This document shows, piece after piece, positions 8,928 through 18,617 of a stretch of 31,338 nucleotides of DNA. The stretch comes from Halanaerobiales bacterium (lineage in GTDB: Bacteria; Bacillota_F; Halanaerobiia; DY22613). Under the pieces are notes generated by a model. It was not told the origin of the DNA and made no database searches. It saw only the letters and a program-made list of their open reading frames with translations. Made by a program: the position numbers and the translations under genes. The stretch is from positions 1-31,338 of the forward strand of contig JAGMES010000041.1 of the NCBI GenBank assembly GCA_023128035.1. The letters are read 5' to 3'. The first letter of the stretch is position 1; each line of letters starts with the position of its first letter.

Positions 8928-10049
8928 CTACTCCTTAATCAATGAACTAAAAATCATATTATGAATTAAAGATCTAAAACGTATATGTTTTGTTGTACAG
9001 GTTGGATGAACCCGATTTGTTAAGAGAATTACTGATAAATTATACGTAGGATCTATCCAGATCGAAGTTCCAGAAAATCCTGTATGTCCAAACGCCTGCC
9101 CCGAAATCAGATCGCCACCAGAGGAAAGCTCACCAGGTTTATCCCATCCCAGACCACGATTTCCACCTAAAATTTTTCGCGTATAGTTTTGAACCATTTT
9201 TTCTATGGTTACTGGACTTAAAATATGCTTATTATTAAACCTACCTCCATTCAATAACATCTGAGTAAAATGGTATACATCTTTAGCTGTTGAAAAAATC
9301 CCTGCATGCCCTGTGACACCACCCATAGCAAAACAATTACCATCATGAACTTTACCAAGAATTAATCCTTCACGGCGATTTACACCCTCAGTATCCTCTA
9401 ACATATTCATTTCATAATCATTATTAAATTCTGTAGCCGCAATCCTGGAAAAAATATGTTTTGGAGGATTGTAATATGTATCTATCATTCTTAGTGGTTT
9501 AAAAATTTCTTTCTTTGCTACTTCATCAAGAGGTTTTTTACAAACTTTTTGAATTAATTCGCCAAGAAGAATAAATCCTAAATCACTATATACTACTTTA
9601 GTTCCTGTTGGGTAATCTAATTCTAGATTTTTAATATATTCAATCCGCTCTTGATTATTTTCACCCTTAAGATAAAGAGGCGCCCAGGCTGCCAGACCAG
9701 AGCAGTGGGTCAAAAGATGCCGCACCCGAACATTCTCTTTTCCATTAACCGCAAAACCAGGAAAAAAAAGATCAACTGGATCATCAAGGCGAATCATCCC
9801 TTTTTCAATCAATTGCATCACTAAAGTTGTAGTAACAACCACTTTAGTCAACGAGGCTAAATCATAAATCGTATCTTTCATCACAGGGCGAGAATTTGGC
9901 GTAATCTCTGCAGAACCAAATTTCTCATAATATAAAATTTCCTGTTGATTCCCAACTAAAAGAACTCCACCAGGAAATACACCATCATTAACTCCCCACT
10001 GCATAATTTTATCCCAACTTTTTGCTCTAGAAAGATCTAATTTCATCAT
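8928..10049 (-). CDS. Serine hydrolase of the beta-lactamase/AmiE type, probable N-acetylmuramyl-L-alanine amidase
   Basis: 373 residues of the class C beta-lactamase-like (S12) fold. The active-site SxxK is Ser66-Leu-Thr-Lys69 in 'DLASLTKVV', the second motif is Tyr153-Ser-Asp in 'VVYSDLGFILLGELIQ', and the third is 'FGHTGFSGTSIW' near the C-terminus. In Bacillus subtilis the homologous position next to nagZ and namZ is held by amiE, an S12-type amidase that strips the peptide from MurNAc; I infer the same job here from fold and context. No signal peptide is present, so it should act in the cytoplasm. Two ATGs (10049, 10046) follow GGAGG; the second has the better spacing. The start overlaps the end of the murK-like gene by about 20 bases. 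An alternative is a generic esterase. Confidence 0.78.
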   Translation of the reverse strand: MMKLDLSRAKSWDKIMQWGVNDGVFPGGVLLVGNQQEILYYEKFGSAEITPNSRPVMKDTIYDLASLTKVVVTTTLVMQLIEKGMIRLDDPVDLFFPGFAVNGKENVRVRHLLTHCSGLAAWAPLYLKGENNQERIEYIKNLELDYPTGTKVVYSDLGFILLGELIQKVCKKPLDEVAKKEIFKPLRMIDTYYNPPKHIFSRIAATEFNNDYEMNMLEDTEGVNRREGLILGKVHDGNCFAMGGVTGHAGIFSTAKDVYHFTQMLLNGGRFNNKHILSPVTIEKMVQNYTRKILGGNRGLGWDKPGELSSGGDLISGQAFGHTGFSGTSIWIDPTYNLSVILLTNRVHPTCTTKHIRFRSLIHNMIFSSLIKE

Positions 10050-11049
10050 TTTCCCTCCATCTCTTTATTAATTTTTGAATATCCACGCAATTTAACGACA
10101 TTTCAGAAGGCAACTTTAACTTCTTAGCTGCCATAACTAATGCACCATAAACAGGCTCCATAATCGGATCTATAATCTCCATATCAGGAAACCGATGAAT
10201 CATTTCCTTAACAAAAGTTGGATAGACATAATCCAATTTATGACTTAAAATACCACCTGTTCCCGCAACTCTAAACCTTCCTGCAAATTCTAAACGTTCA
10301 GCTACAGCGATTGCCGTCTTAGCCAATTCACTTCCACCATCTATTAAAATATCCTGCGCCACCAAATCTCCTGCCTTTGCAATTTCAACGATTAAGGGTA
10401 TTAATTCTCCAATTCTGGCCCGGTTTAACTCCCCATGATATATAGGCGCAATCAGGTCGGTAATATTTTCTACCTTAAAGTGAGAACAAATCTGTTCCAA
10501 AAGAATCGTTTTAACCCCTCTGCCATCAAAACTCCTTAAAGCAGCAGTAATAGCTTGACGTCCCAGATCATAACCACTCCCACGATCATCTAGAAGATAA
10601 CCCCAGCCACCAGCGCGTTCCAATCGGTTCTTTTTAATCCCTAAAGCAATGGCTCCTGTTCCAGCAATAACCACAACACCATCTTCACCACCAACTGCAC
10701 CCATCAAAGCAATATGAGCATCCGTAGTCAAAGTCATCTCTTTTACCTTAGAACCCAATCTTTTTTCTAAAACAGTCCACATTTGAGCATGATCATTTGG
10801 CCGCCCTACTCCTGCCAAGCCTAATACCAGTTGATCTGGCACAATTCTTTCACATTTTGCTTTTTTCAGAACAATTTGAATACTCTCTACAATATGATCT
10901 ACAGCTTTTTCAACTCCTACACTGTGAAAATTCGAAGGACCACTGATTCCCCAACCTTTCATTACTCCCGTTTCCTCTAGAAGATCAACTTCTGCAAGAA
11001 TCGCTCTCGTTCTGGTCCCTCCGCCATCAACACCTAAGAGATATCTCAT
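10027..11049 (-). CDS. murK: N-acetylmuramic acid/N-acetylglucosamine kinase, MurK/NagK-like (BadF/BadG ATPase family)
   Basis: 340 residues of the ASKHA sugar-kinase fold. Motifs are 'LLGVDGGGTRTRAIL' (phosphate 1, about 4-18), 'TDAHIALMGAVGGEDGVVVIAGTGAIALG' in two blocks (phosphate 2, GTG), 'GGWGYLLDDRGSGYDLGRQ' and 'FRVAGTGGILSH' (adenosine). In Clostridium acetobutylicum the family member MurK phosphorylates both MurNAc and GlcNAc at O6. Here it is the first gene of an operon that also carries namZ, nagZ and murQ but no PTS permease, so such a dual kinase is what the pathway needs. The start ATG follows GGTGAGGG. The substrate range cannot be read from the sequence; GlcNAc only is the alternative. 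Confidence 0.82.
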   Translation of the reverse strand: MRYLLGVDGGGTRTRAILAEVDLLEETGVMKGWGISGPSNFHSVGVEKAVDHIVESIQIVLKKAKCERIVPDQLVLGLAGVGRPNDHAQMWTVLEKRLGSKVKEMTLTTDAHIALMGAVGGEDGVVVIAGTGAIALGIKKNRLERAGGWGYLLDDRGSGYDLGRQAITAALRSFDGRGVKTILLEQICSHFKVENITDLIAPIYHGELNRARIGELIPLIVEIAKAGDLVAQDILIDGGSELAKTAIAVAERLEFAGRFRVAGTGGILSHKLDYVYPTFVKEMIHRFPDMEIIDPIMEPVYGALVMAAKKLKLPSEMSLNCVDIQKLIKRWRENDEIRSF

Positions 11050-11073
11050 CTACCCTCACCTCATGTGGATATA

Positions 11074-11086
11074 ATGTATATACCAT
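11074..11086 (-). promoter_or_regulatory. Second, imperfect GntR-type operator
   Basis: ATGTATATACCAT matches the perfect palindrome at 11118-11129 in ten of twelve core positions. It lies 25 bases upstream of the murK-like start codon and 44 bases (centre to centre) from the other copy. It would be a second half of a paired NagR/DasR-like binding region. Confidence 0.45.
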
Positions 11087-11117
11087 TTTAGTTAAAAAAA
11101 TTTTCACTCTTCTTTAT

Positions 11118-11129
11118 TGGTATATACCA
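11118..11129. promoter_or_regulatory. Perfect 12-bp palindrome, probable GntR/HutC operator
   Basis: TGGTATATACCA is a perfect inverted repeat and follows the HutC-subfamily pattern TGGT(N4)ACCA known for NagR and DasR sites. It sits about 69 bases upstream of the first operon gene. The operon's last gene is a HutC-type regulator. A TATAAT-like hexamer on the minus strand at 11147-11152 would place the transcription start just before this site, giving a roadblock-type control, but no good -35 accompanies it. Confidence 0.6.
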
Positions 11130-11184
11130 TTATTTCGTGAAAAAAAATTATATTCCTGCTTTATACAATAAATTTTCTTAACAC

Positions 11185-11221
11185 AAAAAAAGACCTCAAG
11201 CATAAAAACTTAAGGTCTTTT
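11185..11221 (-). terminator. Rho-independent terminator of guaB
   Basis: The arms AAAAGACCTCAAG and CTTAAGGTCTTTT pair across an eight-base loop with one G-U. In the minus direction a T run follows. It lies just past the guaB stop at 11230 and separates guaB from the amino-sugar operon. Confidence 0.88.
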
Positions 11222-11229
11222 GGTATATT

Positions 11230-12723
<1,494 letters not shown>

Positions 12724-12794
12724 TCAAAATTAAATATATATATGCAAAGACACTGCACATAATTTAAGTTTAAGAACACTTAAATATATTTTTT

Positions 12795-12823
12795 AGTCTA
12801 TCAAATCCACTTCCCATTGTCAA
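12795..12823 (-). promoter_or_regulatory. Probable sigma-A promoter of guaB
   Basis: On the minus strand a consensus TTGACA (12823-12818) is separated by exactly 17 bases from TAGACT (12800-12795), four of six matches to TATAAT. Transcription would start near 12788, leaving a leader of about 100 bases before guaB. The leader has only a weak 6-bp hairpin and I recognise no riboswitch in it. Confidence 0.6.
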
Positions 12824-12914
12824 GTAATCTTTAGATCATGATGTAATTTCTGTATTTTTTTAATTTTCTGATTATCTTTAATACTGCACAGTTCGAAATT
12901 ATAAAAAATGGACC

Positions 12915-12936
12915 AAAAAAGTCTCTATACAAGAGA
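12915..12936 (-). terminator. Weak candidate terminator after the HD-GYP gene
   Basis: A 5-bp stem (TCTCT/AGAGA, loop of five) is followed in the minus direction by a C and six T, about 20 bases past the stop. The stem is short and not GC-rich, so efficiency is doubtful. Confidence 0.3.
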
Positions 12937-12956
12937 AATCTCTAACCCATTTATTA

Positions 12957-14153
12957 TTAATTTACATTATTCAATTGAACAAAAGATCCTTTCTGAATAG
13001 CCCGAATAATCTCAGGGTCAAACTGTGTATTAGCATTTTCCCTTAATTCTTCAATTACCACATTTATAGGAAGTGCTTTCCGATAAGAACGATTTGATGT
13101 CATTGCATCCCATGCGTCTGCTACACAGACTATCCTAGCCATAAAAGGAATATCCTCTCCTGCCAAACCGTCAGGATAGCCTTTACCATCAACTCTCTCA
13201 TGATGATGTCGAACAATATTCAAAGCATCATCTAAAAAATCAATAGATCGTAAGATATTCATCCCTATTGTAGGATGTTTTTTTATGGCAAAAAATTCAC
13301 TATCTGTTAGTTTTCCTTTTTTATTTAATATACTTTCTGGTACCCCAATTTTCCCGATATCGTGTAAGAGGGCACCATAATGAATATTATCAATCTCTTT
13401 TTGAGTTAAACCTAAATCATATGCGATAGTGGTAGAAATCTCTGCAACCCTCTGTGAATGTCCGGCTGTATACATATCTTTAGCATCAATTGCTTCTGTA
13501 AGTGCTGAAATAGTTTTTAAATAAATATTCTCACTCTCGCGATCAAACATAAGTCCATTCAACTTCGCGATAAAAAAAGACTGTTGAGCTAAAATTTTTA
13601 TAAAACGAATATCTTCACCATAATGTACAGAATGAGTTACCGCTCCTTCATGTCTATGCATCACAAAGCCTAGCCCATACAGTTTTCTTTCAAAAATTAG
13701 AGGAAAAAAGAGAGTTGAACGAATAAACTTATCATATTTTTGTAATTGTAATAACAGAGGTTCTTTATGTACTAATTCTTGAACCTGATCTTTAATTAAA
13801 ATCATTTCAATTTCTTTTGGTATTTGACTCATCCACTTAAGGAGTGCAGGTTCAATCTCACCTGCAATCGCTTTTAACTCTAAATGATTACTCGTCTTAT
13901 CTTTTAAAAATAGTCCGCCAATTTCAGTATTTGACATTTTTAGAGCCATCTCTAAAATTTCTTGATAAAAATTCTGATTGTTATAATTACCTGCTAGCGT
14001 TTGGCTTGACTCCAACAAAAATGTAACTTCCTTGATTTTTTTTAGTAATTCAATATTTTTATATTTAAGATTTTTATTCTCTAATATAAGTTTTCGTAAT
14101 AATTGCTTAATTGGATCAGGCAAATTGGAGAATTCATCCACTATCCCCACCAT
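12957..14153 (-). CDS. GAF-like sensor with HD-GYP c-di-GMP phosphodiesterase domain
   Basis: 398 residues, no membrane segment. An N-terminal coiled coil (about 15-50) leads into a GAF-like domain (about 50-200). The HD-GYP domain (about 210-390) has the metal-binding His264-Asp265 in 'LLHDIGKIGVPESIL', then 'HHHERVDGKGYPDGL' (about 316-330), the GYP signature, and 'VADAWDAMTSNRSYRKAL'. All motifs look intact, so it should hydrolyse cyclic di-GMP in response to a ligand or redox signal sensed by the GAF part. The start is uncertain: the ATG at 14153 touches the AAAGG, while an in-frame GTG at 14141 has a GGTGGGG before it. A good promoter lies just upstream. Confidence 0.9.
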   Translation of the reverse strand: MVGIVDEFSNLPDPIKQLLRKLILENKNLKYKNIELLKKIKEVTFLLESSQTLAGNYNNQNFYQEILEMALKMSNTEIGGLFLKDKTSNHLELKAIAGEIEPALLKWMSQIPKEIEMILIKDQVQELVHKEPLLLQLQKYDKFIRSTLFFPLIFERKLYGLGFVMHRHEGAVTHSVHYGEDIRFIKILAQQSFFIAKLNGLMFDRESENIYLKTISALTEAIDAKDMYTAGHSQRVAEISTTIAYDLGLTQKEIDNIHYGALLHDIGKIGVPESILNKKGKLTDSEFFAIKKHPTIGMNILRSIDFLDDALNIVRHHHERVDGKGYPDGLAGEDIPFMARIVCVADAWDAMTSNRSYRKALPINVVIEELRENANTQFDPEIIRAIQKGSFVQLNNVN

Positions 14154-14195
14154 CCTTTATCTTAATACCATTATTCTCTACTTATCCATGTGTTA

Positions 14196-14224
14196 ATTAT
14201 ACACCATCCAAAACATTATAACAA
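14196..14224 (-). promoter_or_regulatory. Sigma-A promoter of the HD-GYP gene
   Basis: On the minus strand TTGTTA (14224-14219), exactly 17 bases, then a perfect TATAAT (14201-14196). The predicted start near 14189 leaves a short leader of about 35 bases. Apart from this promoter and the hairpin at 14377-14452, the 313-base gap from 14154 to 14466 shows no gene. Confidence 0.7.
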
Positions 14225-14376
14225 GGTTTTGCATTTTATTTTAAAACATCTTTAAGATATACTAATCATAAAATTTATAAACTAATCTCCATCAACGAAG
14301 AATAACCTCTCTCTTCCTTCCCTTCATTCGAATACAAATAGGCAAATCTTGAGAAAGCAAAAAACTAGGGTCATGT

Positions 14377-14452
14377 AAAAAAGAAATGATAGTAAAAAAC
14401 GTTGCATCAGGGATATTTCCCAGCAACGTTTTTACCATCATTTCTTTTTTTT
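14377..14452 (-). terminator. Very long imperfect hairpin, probable terminator
   Basis: The left arm 14377-14405 and right arm 14423-14452 are complementary over about 28 bp, with one mismatch and one bulged base. The tip carries a second small pairing (GGGATATTTCCC). The outer part is A-rich on one side and T-rich on the other, so it could stop transcription in either direction. It starts 15 bases past the stop of the secreted-protein gene. The stem is much longer than the other terminators here. Confidence 0.75.
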
Positions 14453-14466
14453 AATAACCCGTTCGC

Positions 14467-15357
14467 TTAATCTATATCATCTTGCACAAGTTCGATATTT
14501 TGATCAAACCTAGTTCGTATAAAATTCCGATAACTTCGTTCACTTTCCCCATCTTCCATAACCAACAAAGATAAATCACTAGATATCGTACTTTCTACTA
14601 AGTAATTCCCATTAACAGAAAGATATATAATTCCTGTTCCTAAGCGTGAAATTCTAGTTAAACAACCTTCACCATTCTTTCGTTCCTCTTCCACAAATAA
14701 AACAGCTTTAACCTTATTGGATAGTATCCCGTTATGTTCTTCCTGACCTAAATATGTATATTTTGTCGTACCAACAAAAGGCTGGCCTTGATCATAGGGT
14801 GGCATAGTAGAAGAATATTTTTCTTCCCACTGATGACCTATCTGAATCTCTTCATCTGGAAAAAGGATAAAAAATTGTTCTGCTGTCTGACTCAAATCTA
14901 TTAAACTTACCCCCGTCAGTGCAAAAGATTGATATTTTTCTAAGATCTTTCCCTCTGGCGAAACAATAAGATTTGTCCACTTATAAAGAGACTGCTCTCT
15001 CAACTCAGTTTCTAATTTTTCTTTGTCATTTAACCCCACTGATCTAGATTCTTTATTTAAAATCTTCAATTCCCGCTTATAAAAATCCAGTTTGATATCT
15101 GTATATGTCATCTTTAATAACAAGTTATCGTCTTTTTCAGTAATTTCATTCTCTAACCAACTGGAAATCCCAAAATTAGTAGTTACGTAAATAACCCCTG
15201 TATCCGTAATATTTTCCATCCAAATCTGATTCTTATATTTCAATATCTCATCGACCGAATTGTATTTAAAATCTACTGATTGAGCATAAATACCATTCGA
15301 AAAAAATACCATTAGTAATAATATTGCAAATGATACTATTTTGTATGAAATTTTCAT
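14467..15357 (-). CDS. Secreted protein of unknown function
   Basis: 296 residues from the ATG at 15357, which has GGGGG seven bases upstream; a TTG one codon earlier is less likely. Residues 1-25 are a Sec signal peptide with a hydrophobic core and a probable cleavage at 'GIYAQS'. The mature part is beta-rich with no membrane segment and contains 'TDTGVIYVTTNFGISSWLENEI', broken here by no recognisable motif, and later 'IQIGHQWEEKY' and 'TKYTYLGQEEHNGI'. The late region resembles the general pattern of periplasmic proteins that measure a 'tyrosine-x-gly' beta-sandwich, but I do not recognise the family. It is a single-gene unit between two terminators. Export seems certain; the function is unknown. 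Confidence 0.8.
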   Translation of the reverse strand: MKISYKIVSFAILLLMVFFSNGIYAQSVDFKYNSVDEILKYKNQIWMENITDTGVIYVTTNFGISSWLENEITEKDDNLLLKMTYTDIKLDFYKRELKILNKESRSVGLNDKEKLETELREQSLYKWTNLIVSPEGKILEKYQSFALTGVSLIDLSQTAEQFFILFPDEEIQIGHQWEEKYSSTMPPYDQGQPFVGTTKYTYLGQEEHNGILSNKVKAVLFVEEERKNGEGCLTRISRLGTGIIYLSVNGNYLVESTISSDLSLLVMEDGESERSYRNFIRTRFDQNIELVQDDID

Positions 15358-15442
15358 CAATTGTCCCCCTTACGTATGCCCTCCTATAATTAACTTCTTC
15401 ATTTTTCGCCCGAATCCTTTAACTTATTCCGAAAATTAAACT

Positions 15443-15474
15443 AAAAAACCTCTGTTTATTAAACAGAGGTTTTT
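15443..15474 (-). terminator. Terminator of the porGDAB operon
   Basis: AAAAACCTCTGTTT and AACAGAGGTTTTT form a near-perfect stem with a four-base loop, starting five bases after the porB stop. The A and T flanks could also allow termination in the plus direction. Confidence 0.9.
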
Positions 15475-15478
15475 AAAC

Positions 15479-16417
15479 TTATTTTTTTTCTCCTTCACGT
15501 TGTAAGAGCAACTCCCAACGGTCATCCACACGCCTTTGAATCTTTTCAATCAAATGTTCATTTTCAGGTTTAAATAAATGTTTGAAACGTCCCTGTGGCT
15601 TTAACCATTCTTCAATTGGTAGTTTGTTCTTTGGTTTGTAATTAACTGTGTACTTTGTTCCATCTTCCACTTCAAAAAGTGGCCAGAAACAAGTATCAAT
15701 ACCTGTTCGAGTAATTTCTAAACCTTTTTCTTCTGGTGTTCTCCAACCACGCGGACAGACAGAAAGGATATTAATAAAAGATGGTCCATCAATCGACAAC
15801 GCCTTTTCAACCTTTCGAGTTAAGTCTTTCCAGTTAGATGGTGATGTTTGAGCAACATATGGAATATAATGAGCAGCCATTACATCTGTCAATTCTTTTC
15901 TATATTGCATTTTCCCAGGAATCTTTCTCCCAGCTGGACTTGTGGTAGTATTAGCCCCAAAAGGGGTTGCAGAAGAACGCTGAATCCCAGTATTCATATA
16001 AGCCCCATTATCGTAACAGATATATAATAATTTATGACCTCTCTCCATTGCGCCCGATAATGATTGAAAACCAATATCATAAGTTCCACCATCTCCACCA
16101 AAAGCAATAAAATTAAACTCCTGATCTTCTAAACCTAACTTTTTTCTATTTCTCAATGATTGGTAAGCCGCTTCCACACCAGATAGTGTAGCTGCTGAAT
16201 TTTCAAAAGCATTGTGAATAAAAGAAGTATTCCAAGCAGTGTATGGATAAATCGTGGTGGATACTTCCAAGCAACCTGTAGCACAACTTATAACCAATGG
16301 ATTTTTAGCGGTTGCTAAAATCTGACGAGCAATAACTCCCGCACCACAGCCAGGACAAAGCCTATGCCCTCCACTAAATTTCCCTGCTCGGGTTGCTAGC
16401 TCTTTTAATGTTGCCAA
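15479..16417 (-). CDS. porB: Pyruvate:ferredoxin oxidoreductase, beta subunit
   Basis: 312 residues, the thiamine-diphosphate-binding subunit of a four-subunit 2-oxoacid:ferredoxin oxidoreductase. It has 'HRLCPGCGAGVIARQ' (about 19-33) and 'CATGCLEVSTTIYPYTAWN' with cluster-ligand cysteines, then the TPP motif 'FGGDGGTYDIGFQSLSGAM' and 'YDNGAYMNTGIQRSSATP'. 'SVCPRGWRTPEEKG' supplies a further Cys. The strong match in 'YPYTAWNTSFIHNAFENSA' is typical of the pyruvate enzyme rather than branched-chain or indolepyruvate types. The start is a TTG at 16417 with AGGGGG eight bases upstream; the in-frame context has no better codon. It is last in porGDAB, 12 bases after porA. Confidence 0.93.
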   Translation of the reverse strand: MATLKELATRAGKFSGGHRLCPGCGAGVIARQILATAKNPLVISCATGCLEVSTTIYPYTAWNTSFIHNAFENSAATLSGVEAAYQSLRNRKKLGLEDQEFNFIAFGGDGGTYDIGFQSLSGAMERGHKLLYICYDNGAYMNTGIQRSSATPFGANTTTSPAGRKIPGKMQYRKELTDVMAAHYIPYVAQTSPSNWKDLTRKVEKALSIDGPSFINILSVCPRGWRTPEEKGLEITRTGIDTCFWPLFEVEDGTKYTVNYKPKNKLPIEEWLKPQGRFKHLFKPENEHLIEKIQRRVDDRWELLLQREGEKK

Positions 16418-16429
16418 TTATTGCACCCC

Positions 16430-17614
16430 CTATTCTCGAACTCCGAAATGAATAACTCTTTGTTCAATTTGACCTGTATCATTAACACATTTCACTTTTT
16501 CAATTATCTTCTCTAGATGAGTTACAGTGGTGTCACGCCCACCCAATCCATAAATGATATCTATTATTTTTGCAGTAGCACCAGCATCATATAAAGCAGC
16601 CTTCAAATCAATAAAGAGAGGACCACCCATATCACTAAAAGATTCTGCACGGTCTAATACTCCTATACTCTTTACACCTTGAAGGGCATTAGCTATCTCT
16701 TCACCAGGAAATGGCCTGAAAAGACGAATTTTCAAAAGCCCCACTTTTACGCCCTGTTCTCTCAATTTATCAATAGCTACTTTCGCTGTTCCTGCAGTAG
16801 AACCTATAGCTACAAGTGCCATGTCAGCATCATCCAAACGGTATTTCTCATAAAACTCGTATTGACGGCCCGTTAATTTGGCAAATTCGTCAGCAATCTC
16901 TATAACAACTTTTTTAGCATTCTTCATTGCTTCTACCTGTTGACGCTTATGTTCAAAATAATAATCTTGTAAATCCAGTGGGCCAACGGTTATCGGATTT
17001 TCGACATCTAATAAATACTTATCTGGACAATACTCACCAACGAAATCTTTAACATCCTCATTAGCCACAATCTCAATATTTTCAACAGCATGTGAGATAA
17101 TAAATCCATCCATATTAACTCCAACAGGCAACATCACATCTTTATGCTCAGCGATTCGAATCGCCATAATCGCATTATCATAAGCTTCTTGAGCATTTTC
17201 TCCAAAAAGTTGAATCCAACCACTATCCCGAATTCCCATCACGTCACTATGGTCGCAATGAATGTTTATTGGCCCAGAAAGAGCTCTGTTTACAATAGGC
17301 ATAACAATTGGCAAACGAGAAGATGCAGCAATATATACAACTTCCCACATTAAAGCAAGACCATTTGCAGAAGTAGCAGTCATAGCTCTTGCTCCTGCAG
17401 CAGAGGCTCCAATGGTTGCACTCATTGCACTATGTTCACTTTCAACAGTAACAAATTCTGTATCTATCTCTCCATCGGCCACAAATTGTGAAAACATCTG
17501 CACAATCTCTGTTTGTGGTGTAATAGGATATGCTGCTACCACATCCGGGTTAATCTGTTTCATTACCAGGGCTATTGCTTCATTCCCGGTTAGAGCAATC
17601 CTCTTGGTCATCAT
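16430..17614 (-). CDS. porA: Pyruvate:ferredoxin oxidoreductase, alpha subunit
   Basis: 394 residues, full length. It forms the pyrimidine-binding and transketolase-like part of the enzyme. Key blocks are 'VVAAYPITPQTEIVQMFSQ' (about 25-43), 'FVTVESEHSAMSATIGASAA' and 'TATSANGLALMWEVVYIAAS'. 'GPINIHCDHSDVMGIRDSGW' is the pyruvate-type substrate loop. With PorB, PorD and PorG it decarboxylates pyruvate to acetyl-CoA and reduces ferredoxin. Two ATGs follow AAGGGGG: 17614 and 17611, the second with better spacing. Its order and length match porA of Thermotoga-type operons. Confidence 0.94.
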   Translation of the reverse strand: MMTKRIALTGNEAIALVMKQINPDVVAAYPITPQTEIVQMFSQFVADGEIDTEFVTVESEHSAMSATIGASAAGARAMTATSANGLALMWEVVYIAASSRLPIVMPIVNRALSGPINIHCDHSDVMGIRDSGWIQLFGENAQEAYDNAIMAIRIAEHKDVMLPVGVNMDGFIISHAVENIEIVANEDVKDFVGEYCPDKYLLDVENPITVGPLDLQDYYFEHKRQQVEAMKNAKKVVIEIADEFAKLTGRQYEFYEKYRLDDADMALVAIGSTAGTAKVAIDKLREQGVKVGLLKIRLFRPFPGEEIANALQGVKSIGVLDRAESFSDMGGPLFIDLKAALYDAGATAKIIDIIYGLGGRDTTVTHLEKIIEKVKCVNDTGQIEQRVIHFGVRE

Positions 17615-17638
17615 TTTTCCCCCTTCCGCTGTTAAATA

Positions 17639-17956
17639 TTACTTATCTATCTGATTTTCAAAATCTTCTGGCTCCATCACAATTGCTTTATCTTTAGTAG
17701 GACATTCTTGAGCACAAAGTCCGCAACCTTTACAGTGGTTATAATCAAAACCATGCATTTTGCCACCCTCAACTTCTACAGCAGAATCAGGACAAACAGA
17801 CCAACAAAAAAAACAATGAATACAATTCTCTTTAACCCAAACAGGCCGCCGTACCCTCCATCCACCTGTATTGTATTTATGAGCGTTTCCTGCTTCGTCA
17901 ATCCGGCCACCAATGGGAATTTCCTTCCAACCTGGCTTTTTGATTGCTGTTGACAT
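17639..17956 (-). CDS. porD: Pyruvate:ferredoxin oxidoreductase, delta subunit (2x[4Fe-4S])
   Basis: 105 residues. Two ferredoxin motifs are complete: 'CIHCFFCWSVCP' (about 45-56) and 'CKGCGLCAQECP' (about 75-86). The N-terminal 'GWRVRRPVWVKENC' is typical of PorD. It relays electrons from the TPP site to ferredoxin. The ATG shares one base with the porG stop (TAATG), with AAGGAGGTGA about ten bases upstream, so it is translationally coupled to porG. Confidence 0.95.
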   Translation of the reverse strand: MSTAIKKPGWKEIPIGGRIDEAGNAHKYNTGGWRVRRPVWVKENCIHCFFCWSVCPDSAVEVEGGKMHGFDYNHCKGCGLCAQECPTKDKAIVMEPEDFENQIDK

Positions 17957-18531
17957 TATTCACTCTTCACCTCCTTAAAAGCCCTACGAACACAGTTGAT
18001 ATTTCCATCAATCACTTCAGGCTTATGAGCAAATTTATGTTCAAATTCTTTTTTAATCATCTCCACAAACTCATCTTCACTAAACATACCTGTTATTTTT
18101 ACTACTGCCCCCAACATAGGTGTATTAGGAAAAGCTCTACCTAATTCTTCTTCAGAAATTTTATTTGCATCAATCGTAAAAAGTTCACCATCATATCCGA
18201 TTTTTTCTTTAATTCTACTAACCGTTAAATTAGTATTGATAATAATTTTACCATTCTCTTTCAAACCCTCGGCTACATCTATAGTTGCTGTTAAGGTTTG
18301 ATCCAAAACTACTACCAAATCTGGTTCCTCAATCTGGCAATGAACCGTTAATTTAGAATCACTGATCCGATTATAAGCTATTACTGGTGCACCCATACGT
18401 TCAGGGCCATATTCAGGAAATGCTTGAATATGTTTATCTACTTCTGAGCAAACCTTACCTAATAAGATAGATGCTGTTTTTGAACCTTGTCCACCACGAC
18501 CATGCCAACGAATTTCTAACATTTGAGCCAT
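17956..18531 (-). CDS. porG: Pyruvate:ferredoxin oxidoreductase, gamma subunit
   Basis: 191 residues from the ATG at 18531, chosen because GGAGGGAGG precedes it by seven bases; an in-frame ATG at 18549 would put that ribosome site inside the coding region. The family motif 'EIRWHGRGGQGSKTASILLG' (about 4-23) and 'AFPEYGPERMGAPVIAYNRI' (about 37-56) are intact. It is the CoA/catalytic-domain subunit. First gene of porGDAB, the same order as in Thermotoga maritima. No convincing sigma-A promoter is visible in the 86 bases before it, so read-through from bofA is possible. Confidence 0.95.
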   Translation of the reverse strand: MAQMLEIRWHGRGGQGSKTASILLGKVCSEVDKHIQAFPEYGPERMGAPVIAYNRISDSKLTVHCQIEEPDLVVVLDQTLTATIDVAEGLKENGKIIINTNLTVSRIKEKIGYDGELFTIDANKISEEELGRAFPNTPMLGAVVKITGMFSEDEFVEMIKKEFEHKFAHKPEVIDGNINCVRRAFKEVKSE

Positions 18532-18617
18532 CAATTTTCCTCCCTCCATACTAAATTCCTCATTTCAACTTCTTATTTATTATTAATCAACAATCAAAAA
18601 TTTATTACTAACAATTT

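Noticed and set aside
15370..15402. Minus-strand 10-codon ORF (MKKLIIGGHT) before the secreted-protein gene
   Set aside because: No ribosome site and too short; it probably arises by chance from the AT-rich leader.
17262..17654. Plus-strand open frame of 130 codons
   Set aside because: Antisense to the well-supported porA gene.
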